DNA of 64,000 nt, taken from contig JARBJD010000009.1 in NCBI GenBank assembly GCA_033064195.1, forward strand, positions 62,001-126,000, written 5' to 3'. Made by a program: the position numbers and the translations under genes. Within the stretch, counting starts at the first letter, position 1, and each line of letters starts with the position of its first letter. Source of the stretch: Blattamonas nauphoetae. Its lineage: Eukaryota; Preaxostyla; Oxymonadida. The notes under the pieces were generated by a model that ran no database searches, had not been told where the DNA came from, and worked only from the letters and a program-made list of their open reading frames with translations. Below, in pieces: positions 45,201 through 55,304 of this stretch.

Positions 45201-46341
45201 CATTGTCTCACTCTCGCCATCATCGTCTACGTCAGCCCCGGCACTCTATTCATTTGCTAACTTGATCTAAACACCAAAAGTATGATGAAACCCGGCAATC
45301 TTACTCTTCCTCTTCGCGTTTACAATTCTTCGAGTTGAAATCGTTGACATCTCGTCCCTAACACTTTGTTTTCAAGTACTTTCTCTTCACTCATTTCATG
45401 AACCTATCTCTGATTGTGTAGTGACAAGAATATGAATTGAGCAAAATAGGAATAATTGAGAAAAATAAGGGGATGCGATCAATCGCGGATCTCGCCATCA
45501 AGATGAAAAGATGACAAACGCTGGATGGGGGGTCTTTCCACGAATTATATCAACAGAAAAAATCATAAATCTGAGCACAAATCACGAACTTGCTTTGACG
45601 GTGGAAAGCCCTGCGCAAAAGACAATAGGATTGAACTGACGTTTGAGAGCCGTGAAGGAGTCATCGGTGTGACCATTTATTGAACCATTTGGCCTTGTTC
45701 AACTTGTGCTGGATCTGATTTGTTGGTTTTTCTGGGCTTAGACAAAGAATTACTGTGAAATGAGCTCAACAATGTGAACTATAGCCGAGAAAGTGTTGAA
45801 TGATGTCGGATGATACTTGACTAGTCACCATCATGATCATTGATTCTGTTTTTGTGAGCATGAAAGAGTGGTGTGTGAGGTTCACTTGAATAAATTGGTC
45901 CAAAAATTTGGTCCTTCGACTTTGAATTATTTCACTTCGACTTTGAATTATTTCATTTCGACTTTGAATTATTTCACTTCGACTTTGAATTATTAACTTC
46001 GACTTTGAATTATTTCATTTCGACTTTGAATTATTTCACTTCGACTTTGAATTATTAACTTCGACTTTGAATTATTTCATTTCGACTTTGAATTCTTTCC
46101 TTCGACTTTAAATTATTTCACTTCGACTTTGAATTCTTTATGTTCGACTTTGAACTATTCAGACTGTATTCGGTTTCGATGTTGAATTATTTCGTTCGAT
46201 GTTGAATTATTCTGTTGCGATGTTGAACTATTTTGTTCGATGTTGAATTATTCGGTTTCGATGTTGAATTATTTGGTTCGATGTCGAACTATTTTGTTCG
46301 ATTTTGCATTTTTTTCATGCGATGTTGAACTATTCAGACTG

Positions 46342-47640
46342 TAGTAAGAGTAATGTTCATTGTTTCAAACATTTCCTGCTGTTTCTCCAAGATGATGTAC
46401 TCATGATTGGATCTTGACGGTGTGATAGTCACCATTGTTCCTGCATTCTGATCTAGTTGGACAGTTGGGGTCCATTTTTCGAGACTCAACACCCCTTTTT
46501 TATTTGCTTAAACAATGTCTTATATTGTATCATTTCACCTCAGACTGGGAAAACTGCAGCAATTGTGTTTTCGTAAAACAGATTCGATCGAACCCACAAC
46601 TCACTTCACCACTTATCGATCTTGATCCACACGTTAATTCGATTTCTCTTACTCTTCTTCGTCATCTAATCTGTGTCTTGCTCTCATCTGTGCACGCAAT
46701 GTCATAGATTATCCACTCATTCAGTGTTCCGTTTCGTCTCCTCTGTTGCGAACAGTCTGATCGTGACCAGTCTACAACAACCTCGCCATCACATCGTTCA
46801 GGCTTGGAAAGTGTGTATTTTTTGTCTTTTCGGCACTACAACTTCTCTCTCCTCCTCATTCAGCATCAAGTTCCTCATAACTGGTTATCCACCATGCCTT
46901 GTATCAATCGGACAAGAAGAACAGTTCAATTGACATTTCCATCAAGACAATCTACAATCGCGGATCCATCCTCACTTCAGCCACTTCCGAGTTGTATTCG
47001 TCATGATCATCACATCAAAGCATCCGATCTCTGTGAATTATCGTCAAGTCAGTCGAAATCCCTCAGCAACATGGAAAAGGGATCGAAATATCTTTGAGAT
47101 CCGTCAAGTTCTGAGTCATTTCCGAGCTTCACCCAAAAATGTACTCATCCCGAATTGCCCAACTGATCCTTCGTGAACTCGACAAGATTGTCCCTTTTGA
47201 CTCGAAGGATGGGCAGAAGCATTCGTTAAATGGCACTATTTCTCATTGAATGGTGAACGGGAACGAACAAAATGTTCTGTCAGGTATGTGAATCATCAAA
47301 CAATATATTCGTTCATTCATCGAGTGTGTCGGTCAATACCTCCATCTATTGTCAAAACCTTGTTTATTCTTTCTTATTCAATCTTTCTTTCCCCTCGATT
47401 GCCGATCTTTCATCATTCAGGTCATACTCACCATGTCATCGCGTCCTTCATCTTATGTATCATTAAATGAGCATCAGGACCCATCCAACAGATGTTATTC
47501 AGTCTATTACGTTCCTCCATTCCGACATCGATAACATTATCCCTTTCGGCTCGATGTTATCACTCTGGATCCAGCTCCTTTGAAGGTGCATCACAAATCT
47601 CCAAGAAGACATCCATCGTCTGCAAAATGATTCCAGAGTT
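46342..47640. other. Gene-poor stretch after the nest
   Basis: Only scattered coding-like words are seen on the plus strand, for example RIAQLILRELDKIVPFDSKD near 47150-47210. A 26-of-28 match to the complement of 51020-51050 lies at about 46474-46501 (TTTTTCGAGACTCAACACCC). No gene can be called. Confidence 0.35.
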
Positions 47641-50376
47641 GAAAAACATTGTTCGTCATTCGCTGGACACTGCACATTTTATTCACGCAGTGGATGGTTC
47701 TGGCGAACGAAAGGAGCTTATTTCGATCAAAGCGCTCCCCAGATGATTATGCGCTCGAAGACCTGATTTGTGTCTGCGTTGTACATTCGATGGAGGAGGA
47801 AGGAAAATTTGACAAAATTCTGGAGGATAGCCGAGAAATGGACAATCAACTCGACACCTCAGATACTGCTGCCCTTTCAACTATTTTGCGATCTCCCCCA
47901 ATCTCCCTGTCACTCAGTCGAGTTGGGACAATTCCCTGCAATTATGGATGTGGTGAAACTTCGTTTCACGACGACATTGATCCAACAAACAACTGTCCGG
48001 ACTTCAGGCTCAGCGTACCAAATGGAAGCAAAAAAGAAGACTATTTGGAAGAAGAAATGCCTAATCTCTCCAATACCCTTCGAACACAGGCACAGACTGG
48101 TTCTGCCCTCCATCTGACAAGCTCTCGACGAGAAGTTCCGTCTATTGACTCGCCCAAGTTGACATCACGCGCTCATCTTCGTCGCAAACCTTCAACGATT
48201 GGATGCTGCGTGAGTCGCAGTGGAGAGACCTGCTTCTGTTTTCCCTCAACTCGGAAAATGAGGGCACACTCCTCCACGCGTCCCTTCCTTCTCTCGCCCA
48301 GTTTGTCAACTCGTGGCACAACCACTCGCCCATGCTCACGTTTCGATCGCCATTGCACTCACACCAAGACACACCAAACAGACTGTCATCCGACACTACC
48401 CCAATTGCTCTTCACGATGTGTTGGACAGGCCGAGGACACAGGAAACATGCGACACGCTGCTGGACATGAAGATTCTGAGCGAGCCAATGACGCTGACAG
48501 TGTTCACCACACGCACCGTCGGGGAGAGAGAGACAAACTCGACGTGTTCGGTGGATCTCAGAAAAGCGAGAGAAGCGATGAGAGCGAACCATGTGTTGAT
48601 TGTGTCGGCGGGAGCGGCTGAGGATCTTCTGTCACGTGCTCCGTCTGCTCCCCAACTTGGCCCACCGTCGACTCGCTGCCAGCCGGTCGAGAATTTGACT
48701 GCTCGCTCTCGACTGTCCCATCAGTTGTCTTCCACTCCGATCCTTCCGCCTCGCCCAGCAAGCTCAACGCCCTCCACACATCCAAGCTCACACGAACTAG
48801 TTGCGATCGACAAGCACGCTGAGATCGTTGCCGACATGACCTCAGCCTCGATGCTCGACAACGCCCCGTCAGTCTCGACCATCACGTCTCCGCCTCGCCG
48901 AATGCGAAGACTTGCTGGAGTATTCTGTGCTCTCCATCCTCCACGAGAACTCCATCATCCGCTCTCTCCCACACAGCCGTCCAACTCAGCCAGTCCACTC
49001 TCCAGAAGCCACCAAAAGTCAAGCGAACCGCCCCAAATTCCACTCCAATCTCTTTCGCCATGTCAACCTCGTCAGCATCGCATCCGAAGCTCTCAACACT
49101 CTCCGATTTGGAGTACACCAACACGTCACACGAGAAGTCGCCCGCTCAGAAGATGTTCGACATAAAACCGGCAGACCTGCTGCGTTCGCTCATCCATCAA
49201 CAGAAACACGGTCGGCTTCGACGCTGTCGCTCGCTTCCTGGAAAAAATGAGTTCCACTCCGATGCCATTCTCGTCGCTCGGCACAACTGTGATCCCGCCG
49301 TTCGACACGCCACACCCCAACCAGTCCACACAACTCGCTTCGAGGGAGTTTGGGATGCCGCTCTCTCCGTCGCTCGTTTCGTGTCTGCACGAGATCTCGG
49401 GATTGTCCAGCATCGACAGCTCCACTCTTCCAAAGACGCCAACAGGCACCCACAGCGAGGTGAGCGAGGCGGGCGGTACTTCGCCACAGCTGATCACAGC
49501 ACCACTGCTGTCCAAGAGCTGCAGAACGCCACAATCGCCGATCGTTCGTCCGTCTCAGTCGACGTTGTTCAGCTCGCTGAATCTTCCGCCAACGTCGACC
49601 TCCTCGCAACCTCCTGTTTCAGCGCCCCTCCCTCCGCATCCCATCTCCCCCTCCCATTCTGTTAGCTCACCCGCGTCTCACTTTTTCCATCATTCAGCTC
49701 CGGCACTCCTCCGCCTTCCTCTCTCCACGCTCCTTACGCTCTCATTCTCCGACCAAATCGCTGTTCTCCGCCACCTCAACCCGACCCAAGACTGGACAGC
49801 CATCAGCACGACCACCTCGCCGTCCAGCGAGCAGAAACGAGACTTCACCTCGCCGTCGTCTGCGTCGTCAGGCACAGACATCAACCGATGGCTGTCGTCT
49901 CGCTCACCCAAATCAACATCAACAGTGTAGTCGCGGCTGGAGAGTGTGGAGGAGCGGAATGAGGAACCGAAGACAGCCGACGAGAGATTCCGGTCAAGTG
50001 ACGAGCTCCGACAGGCCTCTGCTCTTCCAGCCAGCATGCATTCGGTTCAGCTTCCCATCCAGACCATTCAGCCGTCCTCTCCATCAGCTGCGTTCATCCG
50101 CATGTCGCAGATGAGCTCGCCACTGTCAATGTCGAGACGTCTCCTCGGCCATCAACGGAAGATCATCCACCTTCTGTCCATCCGACACACAACCACGCCA
50201 CATTCGACAGCACTGACTTTGTTCACTCCGAGACAGAGCAGACAGCAGCAACGACATAATCGCTCTTCATCGATGTCAGCATCATCTCGTCAAAGGGCCA
50301 GCATACAAACGCCATCACTGCAAATTCACACAAACTTGTCTCTTGGAGTCATCTGTCAAACTTTGACATCTCGCTC
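47640..50376 (+). pseudogene. Frameshifted large gene of unknown function
   Basis: GC-rich coding-like sequence moves between frames on the plus strand. 48203-48890 carries words such as TLLHASLPSLAQFVNSW, RTQETCDTLLDMKILSEPMT and AMRANHVLIVSAGAAEDLL. About 48895-49180 carries YSVLSILHENSIIRSLP and LFRHVNLVSIASEALNTLR. 49240-49930 carries FGMPLSPSLVSCLHEISGLS and PLSTLLTLSFSDQIAVL. At least two frame changes without splice signals separate them. The codon use resembles the intact genes of the window, so it is probably a host gene that decayed in the transposon-rich region. No domain is recognised. Confidence 0.5.
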
Positions 50377-50495
50377 CAGAGCTGGAAAGAATGACCAGCA
50401 GATTCGAGCAGAACACGGGGAATTGAGTGCGCAGAAGATGATCAAGAACAAGTAACTTCTTCAGACTGAGCGTGACATTGAAATCATCGAAGAGG
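50377..50495 (+). repeat. Displaced, rearranged copy of CFAP44 coding sequence
   Basis: The segment starting CAGCAGATTCGAGCAGA at about 50397 follows CFAP44 sequence at about 61918-62008 with few changes (QIRAEH, LSAQK, RDIEII). It is preceded by GAGCTGGAAAGAATGA, which in CFAP44 lies about 150 bp further on, at 62070-62085. So two pieces of one exon are present in reversed order. A stop follows within it. The purine-rich tail to about 50700 is low-complexity. Confidence 0.75.
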
Positions 50496-50699
50496 AGAGA
50501 GCAACAACGATGAGTGAACAGCAACGAGATGAGAGAACAACAAAGACGCAAGAGGATCGAAGAAAGAAGAACAGAAACGACGGAAGAACAGCGAGGAAAG
50601 AAGAAGAGAGAAGATGGAACAACAGCGAAGAAAGAAGAACAGAAAAGAAGTGCCAAAAACAACGTGGTGAAAACAACGACGTGGAGAGAACAACGTCGA

Positions 50700-51393
50700 A
50701 GATTCAACAACTCACTAGACCCTCTCCCGAACAGTCTTTCATCATCCCTCCTCCATTCTTTCGTGTCAGCTCACCAACTCTGATCACCCCTCGCTCACAG
50801 TGCCAAACGCATTTTAATATGTTCCAATTGAACTTTCCAGCTTTTTTACGATTGTCTATGTTCAATTCATTGATGTGAATTGTTCTCAGTGAACATGTTC
50901 AGAAGTGATCTGATCCACCCATGAGATAAAATGTTGGGAGAAGAGGATTTGAACCTTTGAAAAACTAAACTTTTCCCACCACTCAGTGTTTGATATATAT
51001 CAAATATAACGAAATTCGCCAAAAAAAGGGGGTGTTGAGTCTCGAAAAAAAACGCCCAGTTCGTAAGTTCTGCCGCGCCTTGATTAGTGATCGGGTTGAA
51101 CATGAGTCCTTTTCGTGACGTTGGATAGAACAAACGTAGATTTTGAGGTTGTGGGCAGAAACGATGCAGAAAGAACACTGATGTTCTGGAAGTTGATTCA
51201 AAGAGTTTCGGGTCTCGGACAAAGATGATGGGAAATGGTAGAACAACTATTAGCCTTCAGATCTGGATGTTTGGCGAAGAAGAAATCCAGTGCCGTCAAT
51301 CACCATAATCTTTGGTCATAAACTTACCACGAATCGGAGAAGAAATCGAACTCTGTTTTTGATGAAGAAAGGATCGTAAGAAATAAAACGATA
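50700..51393. other. AT-rich stretch, no gene seen
   Basis: It lies between the CFAP44 fragment and transposon B2. It contains the palindrome GATATATATC near 50995 and the sequence matching, in inverse, 46474-46501. Open frames on the minus strand (50867-51246) are not recognisable. Confidence 0.35.
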
Positions 51394-52108
51394 CAGTCTG
51401 AATAGTTCAAAGTCGAAGTGAAATAATTCAAAGTCGAAGTGAATACTTCAAAGTCGAAATGAAATAATTCAAAGTCGAAGTGAATAATTCAAAGTCGAAA
51501 TGAAATCATTCAAAGTCAAAAAACAGTTTTTTTTCTTTTGGTTCCGAAAACAGCACACAATTCCCTCTATTACTACTGTGACATTTTTGTCCCCATGTGC
51601 TTTATCGGGTGAATACGTTTTTCAGGATTTAAAATAATGCATTCATGCTTTCTGAAGTGATTTTGAGCTTTTTAGATGAAAACCGTAACTTCGTTAGTCT
51701 GAGATAAAAGAGCTTGTAACACTCAAAAGACAATAGGATTGAACTGACGTTTGAGAGCCGTGAAGGAGTCATCGGTGTGACCATTTATTGAACCATTTGG
51801 CCTTGTTCAACTTGTGCTGGATCTGATTTGTTGGTTTTTCTGGGCTTAGACAAAGAATTACTGTGAAATGAGCTCAACAATGTGAACTATAGCCGAGAAA
51901 GTGTTGAATGATGTCGGATGATACTTGACTAGTCACCATCATGATCATTGATTCTGTTTTTGTGAGCATGAAAGAGTGGTGTGTGAGGTTCACTTGAATA
52001 AATTGGTCCAAAAATTTGGTCCTTCGACTTTGAATTATTTCACTTCGACTTTGCATTATTTTCTTCGACTTTGAGTTATGTATGTTCGACTTTGAACTAT
52101 TCAGACTG
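51394..52108. mobile_element. MITE B2, uninterrupted copy of element B
   Basis: It starts CAGTCTGAATAGTTC and ends with its complement, flanked by TA (51392-51393 and 52109-52110). It has tandem units with core TTCAAAGTCGAA at the left end and their complements at the right. The right interior (about 51730-52020) is essentially identical to 45616-45910 of element B; the left interior (51515-51730) is more diverged from 41345-41559. It contains no gene and needs a transposase supplied elsewhere. Confidence 0.85.
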
Positions 52109-52163
52109 TATCAGAAGGGCAGACTAGAATGACAGAGTTTTCGTCAATTAATCCCAAATATAC

Positions 52164-52810
52164 TATACCTGTGTGGCCAGCCAAAAAGGCGTGGCCACTG
52201 GTCAGTGTGTATCCTCAAAATATGGGTCAGGATCTCGTTTTTCGATCTGCAAATTTGATGTTCAAAAACGATTCAGGAGATGAAAAACAGGCGAGATGGA
52301 TCGAAGGGGATAAAAACGAGATGATTTTGGTGACATGAAACGTTTCAGTTTGGGTTTGACCACTGGCCACTGGCTGGCCATTTCGCCAAGAAGTCCTGAT
52401 ATCTCGAGAAGGTGAGGGTGATAAGAAAAAGTTCAACGTGGCCATCGAACATCAGAATGCCACCCACCACAATCGTGAAAATCGAGATGAAAAACTGTCG
52501 TGCGAAAGAGAAAAAGGCGATGGACAGTGAAAAATCTGATAAAAATCGAGTGGCCGATCAAACCACATTTTTCAGTGTTTACACGAGTATGCTCTAATTT
52601 GTTGAAAATAAACTATTGCAACGTGAATAAGGTTTGAAGATATGATTCTGAGATGATCTTGTATAACAAACCGCCAGGGAAAAGAGAGAAAAAGTTCGAA
52701 AAATTCTTGATCAACCCGGAACCCTCACCCATTTTTTATGATCTTGTGGCCAGTGGGTGGCCAGGAAATATCGTGATTTCGTCTTGGTCAGGCCAGGCCA
52801 CACAGGTATA
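52164..52810. mobile_element. DNA transposon D, 647 bp, 8-bp TSD
   Basis: Inverted ends TATACCTGTGTGGCC at 52164 and its complement ending at 52810. Exact 8-bp flanks AAATATAC lie at 52156-52163 and 52811-52818. The ends resemble those of E1/E2 (TATAC start, 8-bp duplication), so it is probably a related family. The interior holds only short open frames. It has landed in the first bases of another E-family end. Confidence 0.8.
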
Positions 52811-52813
52811 AAA

Positions 52814-52905
52814 TATACTGGCCTGACCGGGGGTGACCGGTCACTATTTCCCAAAAAGTACTGACGGTCAGTGACCGAGAGTTTTGAAAATATGGGCGAG
52901 ATCTG
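52814..52905. mobile_element. Terminal fragment F of an E-family element
   Basis: TATACTGGCCTGACCG begins at 52814. The next 80 bases follow the complement of the right end of E1 (GACGGTCAGTGACCG, then a match to the ATATGGG and GATCT words). No partner end was found to the right within the window, so it is either truncated or too diverged to see. 52906-53385 shows only a short plus-strand coding-like stretch (VIEENLRKMLFESPNTHERG). Confidence 0.55.
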
Positions 52906-53385
52906 ATCATGCTTTTTCAAGGATCTGCGTAGAGGGCTTTCAACAACACGTTGTTCAGTGATTGAAGAGAATTTGAGGAAAATGCTTTTTGAGTCTCCTA
53001 ATACTCATGAAAGAGGAATTAAACCTATTGGCATAAATCAAGGAGGTTTGTGAAGTGAGGAATACGAGAAGAAAAAGAAAGGGGTTCAGTCTGGGACACC
53101 CTGTAGAAAAAAACTGGTTTGATCGATGAAGACATTCGAAGGAGAGCCATAACAGATACATGATTCTCTAAAAATACTTTACTCGAATCTGTCTAGTGAA
53201 ATGGTCACCTTATGTTCATGAGACACAGATTCAATCCTCTTCTCATCCCTTGCTTCCGAATTTTCCCTCCTCATTCACTCTTAAGTCTTCGACCTCCTTC
53301 GTCTTCTTCTTTCTCCTCTTTTCTTGTTTGTGGAGAGCGTCGGATTCGGACGAATCCTCCTCTTTCTCCTTCTTTTTTCCAACTT

Positions 53386-54344
53386 TCAAGTTCTTTCCTT
53401 TTGATTCTCGTTTCCGTTTTGATTTCTCTCCCCCTTCCATCTCGTCTTCTCTCTTTCTTCATCTTCTCTTCCTTCCCCTCTCTCATCCTTCCTTCCACCT
53501 CCTTTCCTCCTCTCTCTCCTCTTCGAATCCCTTCCTTCCCAATCCTCCCTCTTCATTCCCTCCAACCTCTTCTTCTTCTCCTCCCTTCGAGGAACTCCTG
53601 TTGATTGCATCGTGAACCACCGAATCGGAACTGCCTCAATCTCCTCACTCTCACTCTCCTTCCCTCCCTTCCACTCCCTCTCTGTCACGTTCTCCTTCTT
53701 CCTCCCTCCATCCTTCCCATCCCCTCTCCTCTCTCCCACCCTTCTTCCCTTTCGGATGTGGCCACTTCGAGTCGAACCGCCACGGCGTCGCAATCTTCTG
53801 CTTCTCCTCCTCTTCTCGCTTCTTCCTCTCAAAATATTCCCGTTCTCGCTCTGTTCTCGTTCGTCTTCTCCTCCTTTCTCGTCGTCCTTCTCCTTCCTGA
53901 AATCCACTTCGTTTGTCTTCCGCTGAAATTTCTGCCTCTTCCTGCCGTTGTCGAACGATCTCCCGAGCTTTCGCATCCGATTCCAGTTGTCGTCGCTCCT
54001 CTTCCCTCCACCTCTCTTCTCTCTCTTTCTCTTCTTTCTATTTTTCTTCTTCTTCTTCTTGTTTCTGCTCATCATCGCTTTCCGATGAATCGTCCTCTTT
54101 CTTCTCGTCTCCCTCTTGTTTCTCATCACATTCCCTCTTATCTTCCTTCTTCTCTCCTTCCTTCCTTTCCTCGTCGTCCTGTTGGATGTGCCGTCTTTTT
54201 GCTTTTCGTCATGTTCGTGTTCGCTCTCCTTCGCCGCTTCTTTTCCTCTTGTTTCGCCTTTCTCTTCATCCTCTTCGTCGCCGTAATAGTTCCCCGACCA
54301 AGCCGGACTTGTTCATCAAGTCGGACAAAGGGTAGGTATGTCAA
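53386..54344 (-). pseudogene. Glu/Lys/Arg-rich coiled-coil gene, broken
   Basis: The minus strand is extremely purine-rich. One frame reads NYYGDEEDEEKGETRGK, EEEAEISAEDK, then EREREYFERKKREEEEKQ and IATPWRFDSKWPHPKGKKG, with a stop near 54028. A later piece in another frame reads IEAVPIRWFTMQSTGVPRR. The mixture of frames suggests decay; the long low-complexity helix explains why every frame looks open. No family is recognised. Confidence 0.4.
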
Positions 54345-55304
54345 GGATACCTCCTTATTTGACTGTAAAGTTGATTGATAATCGCTTTACGGCTTCAACA
54401 AAGAGTTTGAGAACGATCAGACCATTCATTGTATTTGTTCACTTCCCTCATCCATTTTTGCTATTCTCACACAATAGCCAATCGAGCAAAGAGGTGAAGT
54501 GATTAAATAACATTTGGAACTATTTAGATGTATGTTCAGTTCATCCCCCCATCGAGGATGAGAATGGATCCATCGAAGAAGAAGTTGACGACGGAGAGTT
54601 TTGTGGGTGCCAATTGATTGTTTTCAGCCTCTCGCAACCAATTGAAGCGGATTCAGACGACTTGTATCATTTTTGCTTGGAATGGAGAATGTGAATGAGA
54701 TTCTGTTTGCCTCATCTCGGATCTACTGTGAAAAAAAGTGAGGAAACCTTAAAATTGCAATCATAAGGCAGTTTGAGGAACACACCATCATTCCAAGATC
54801 CAAGTAGTTGGGATGAATGCCATTGGAGATCTTGTTGAGCATGCCATTCCGGAAGTGAACAGATTCCATCTTATTGAGAGGAATGAGAGATACAAACATC
54901 CAAAGACCTTTATCCTGCAGAAAGGTCGTCGGATGCGTGATTCTTGTGGGTCGGAGAAGACCTTCGTAGAATGAAAACAAGAACATTTTCAACCTCAAAA
55001 TTGGTCTGTCAAGGTGCACATTATGAATATAGCGTGGAGACACATCACTAACATCAATGCTGAAGTGAGTTTAGACCTCCGAGAACTGTGATGCATGTCC
55101 ATTCAGGTTCGGATTTGAAAAAGCACCCATTGATCGTGTCTTTCTTCTCAGAAATACCAATTTTTACTCAACACTCGCATATCGAAATGAAGAAATTATC
55201 ATGCAACTAGAAAGTATTGTTGTCCTACCTGATGAACAAGTCCGGCCTAATCGGAGGACTATAACCAACTTCGGCGTCACCATCATTCCCTTCATCGACT
55301 TCCT
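54345..55304 (-). other. Weak coding-like stretches, no solved gene
   Basis: On the minus strand 54723-55043 has a non-repetitive frame (LWMFVSLIPLNKMESVHFRN, then GMLNKISNGIHPNYLDLG) that could be an exon of a gene starting near 55300, where MKEVDEGNDGDAEVGY is followed by a GTAGG donor. The sequence GCCGGACTTGTTCATCA near 54304 reappears as its complement near 55230. I cannot assemble a gene. Confidence 0.3.

Larger units (their letters stand above)
41560..45613. mobile_element. hAT-like element C, nested in B
   Basis: The terminal inverted repeat is CAGGGCTTTCCA at 41560 and its complement ending at 45613. It is flanked by an exact 8-bp duplication, CGCAAAAG, at 41552-41559 and 45614-45621. 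An 8-bp duplication with a CAGGG start is the hAT signature. The related copy at 51394-52108 shows the uninterrupted site (ACTCAAAAGACAATAGG). The 4,054-bp interior holds ABC-transporter debris and a 29-bp minisatellite. I see no hAT transposase or BED zinc finger. Confidence 0.8.
41181..46166. mobile_element. TA-flanked element B, nested in A
   Basis: It starts CAGTCTGAATAGTTC and ends with the exact complement, flanked by TA (41179-41180 and 46167-46168). The ends are arrays of 17-21-bp units with core TTCAAAGTCGAA: about 8 copies on the left, about 13 on the right. Its internal sequence matches the 715-bp copy at 51394-52108 on both sides of a single 4-kb interruption, which is element C. 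Without C it is about 924 bp, so it is a MITE-like non-autonomous element. Confidence 0.8.
40342..46341. mobile_element. TA-flanked element A with tandem-repeat ends
   Basis: Outermost element of the nest. It starts CAGTCGGAATAGTTC and ends GAACTATTCAGACTG, flanked on both sides by TA, as for Tc1/mariner-like insertions. Its inverted ends are arrays of 17-21-bp units with core TTCAACATCGAA (left, to about 40475) and its complement (right, 41125-41180 plus 46167-46341). Element B has landed inside the right array; rejoining the flanks restores the repeat rhythm. The unique interior of A (about 40476-41124) shows no transposase. Confidence 0.72.

Noticed and set aside
41181-46166. Element B as an autonomous 5-kb transposon
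   Set aside because: Almost all of the extra length is the nested hAT-like element and its cargo; no transposase is recognised.
33308-54344. Retrovirus-like, Polinton-like or other virus-derived element in the transposon island
   Set aside because: No capsid, integrase, reverse transcriptase, packaging ATPase or long terminal repeat was recognised; the elements seen are plain DNA transposons.
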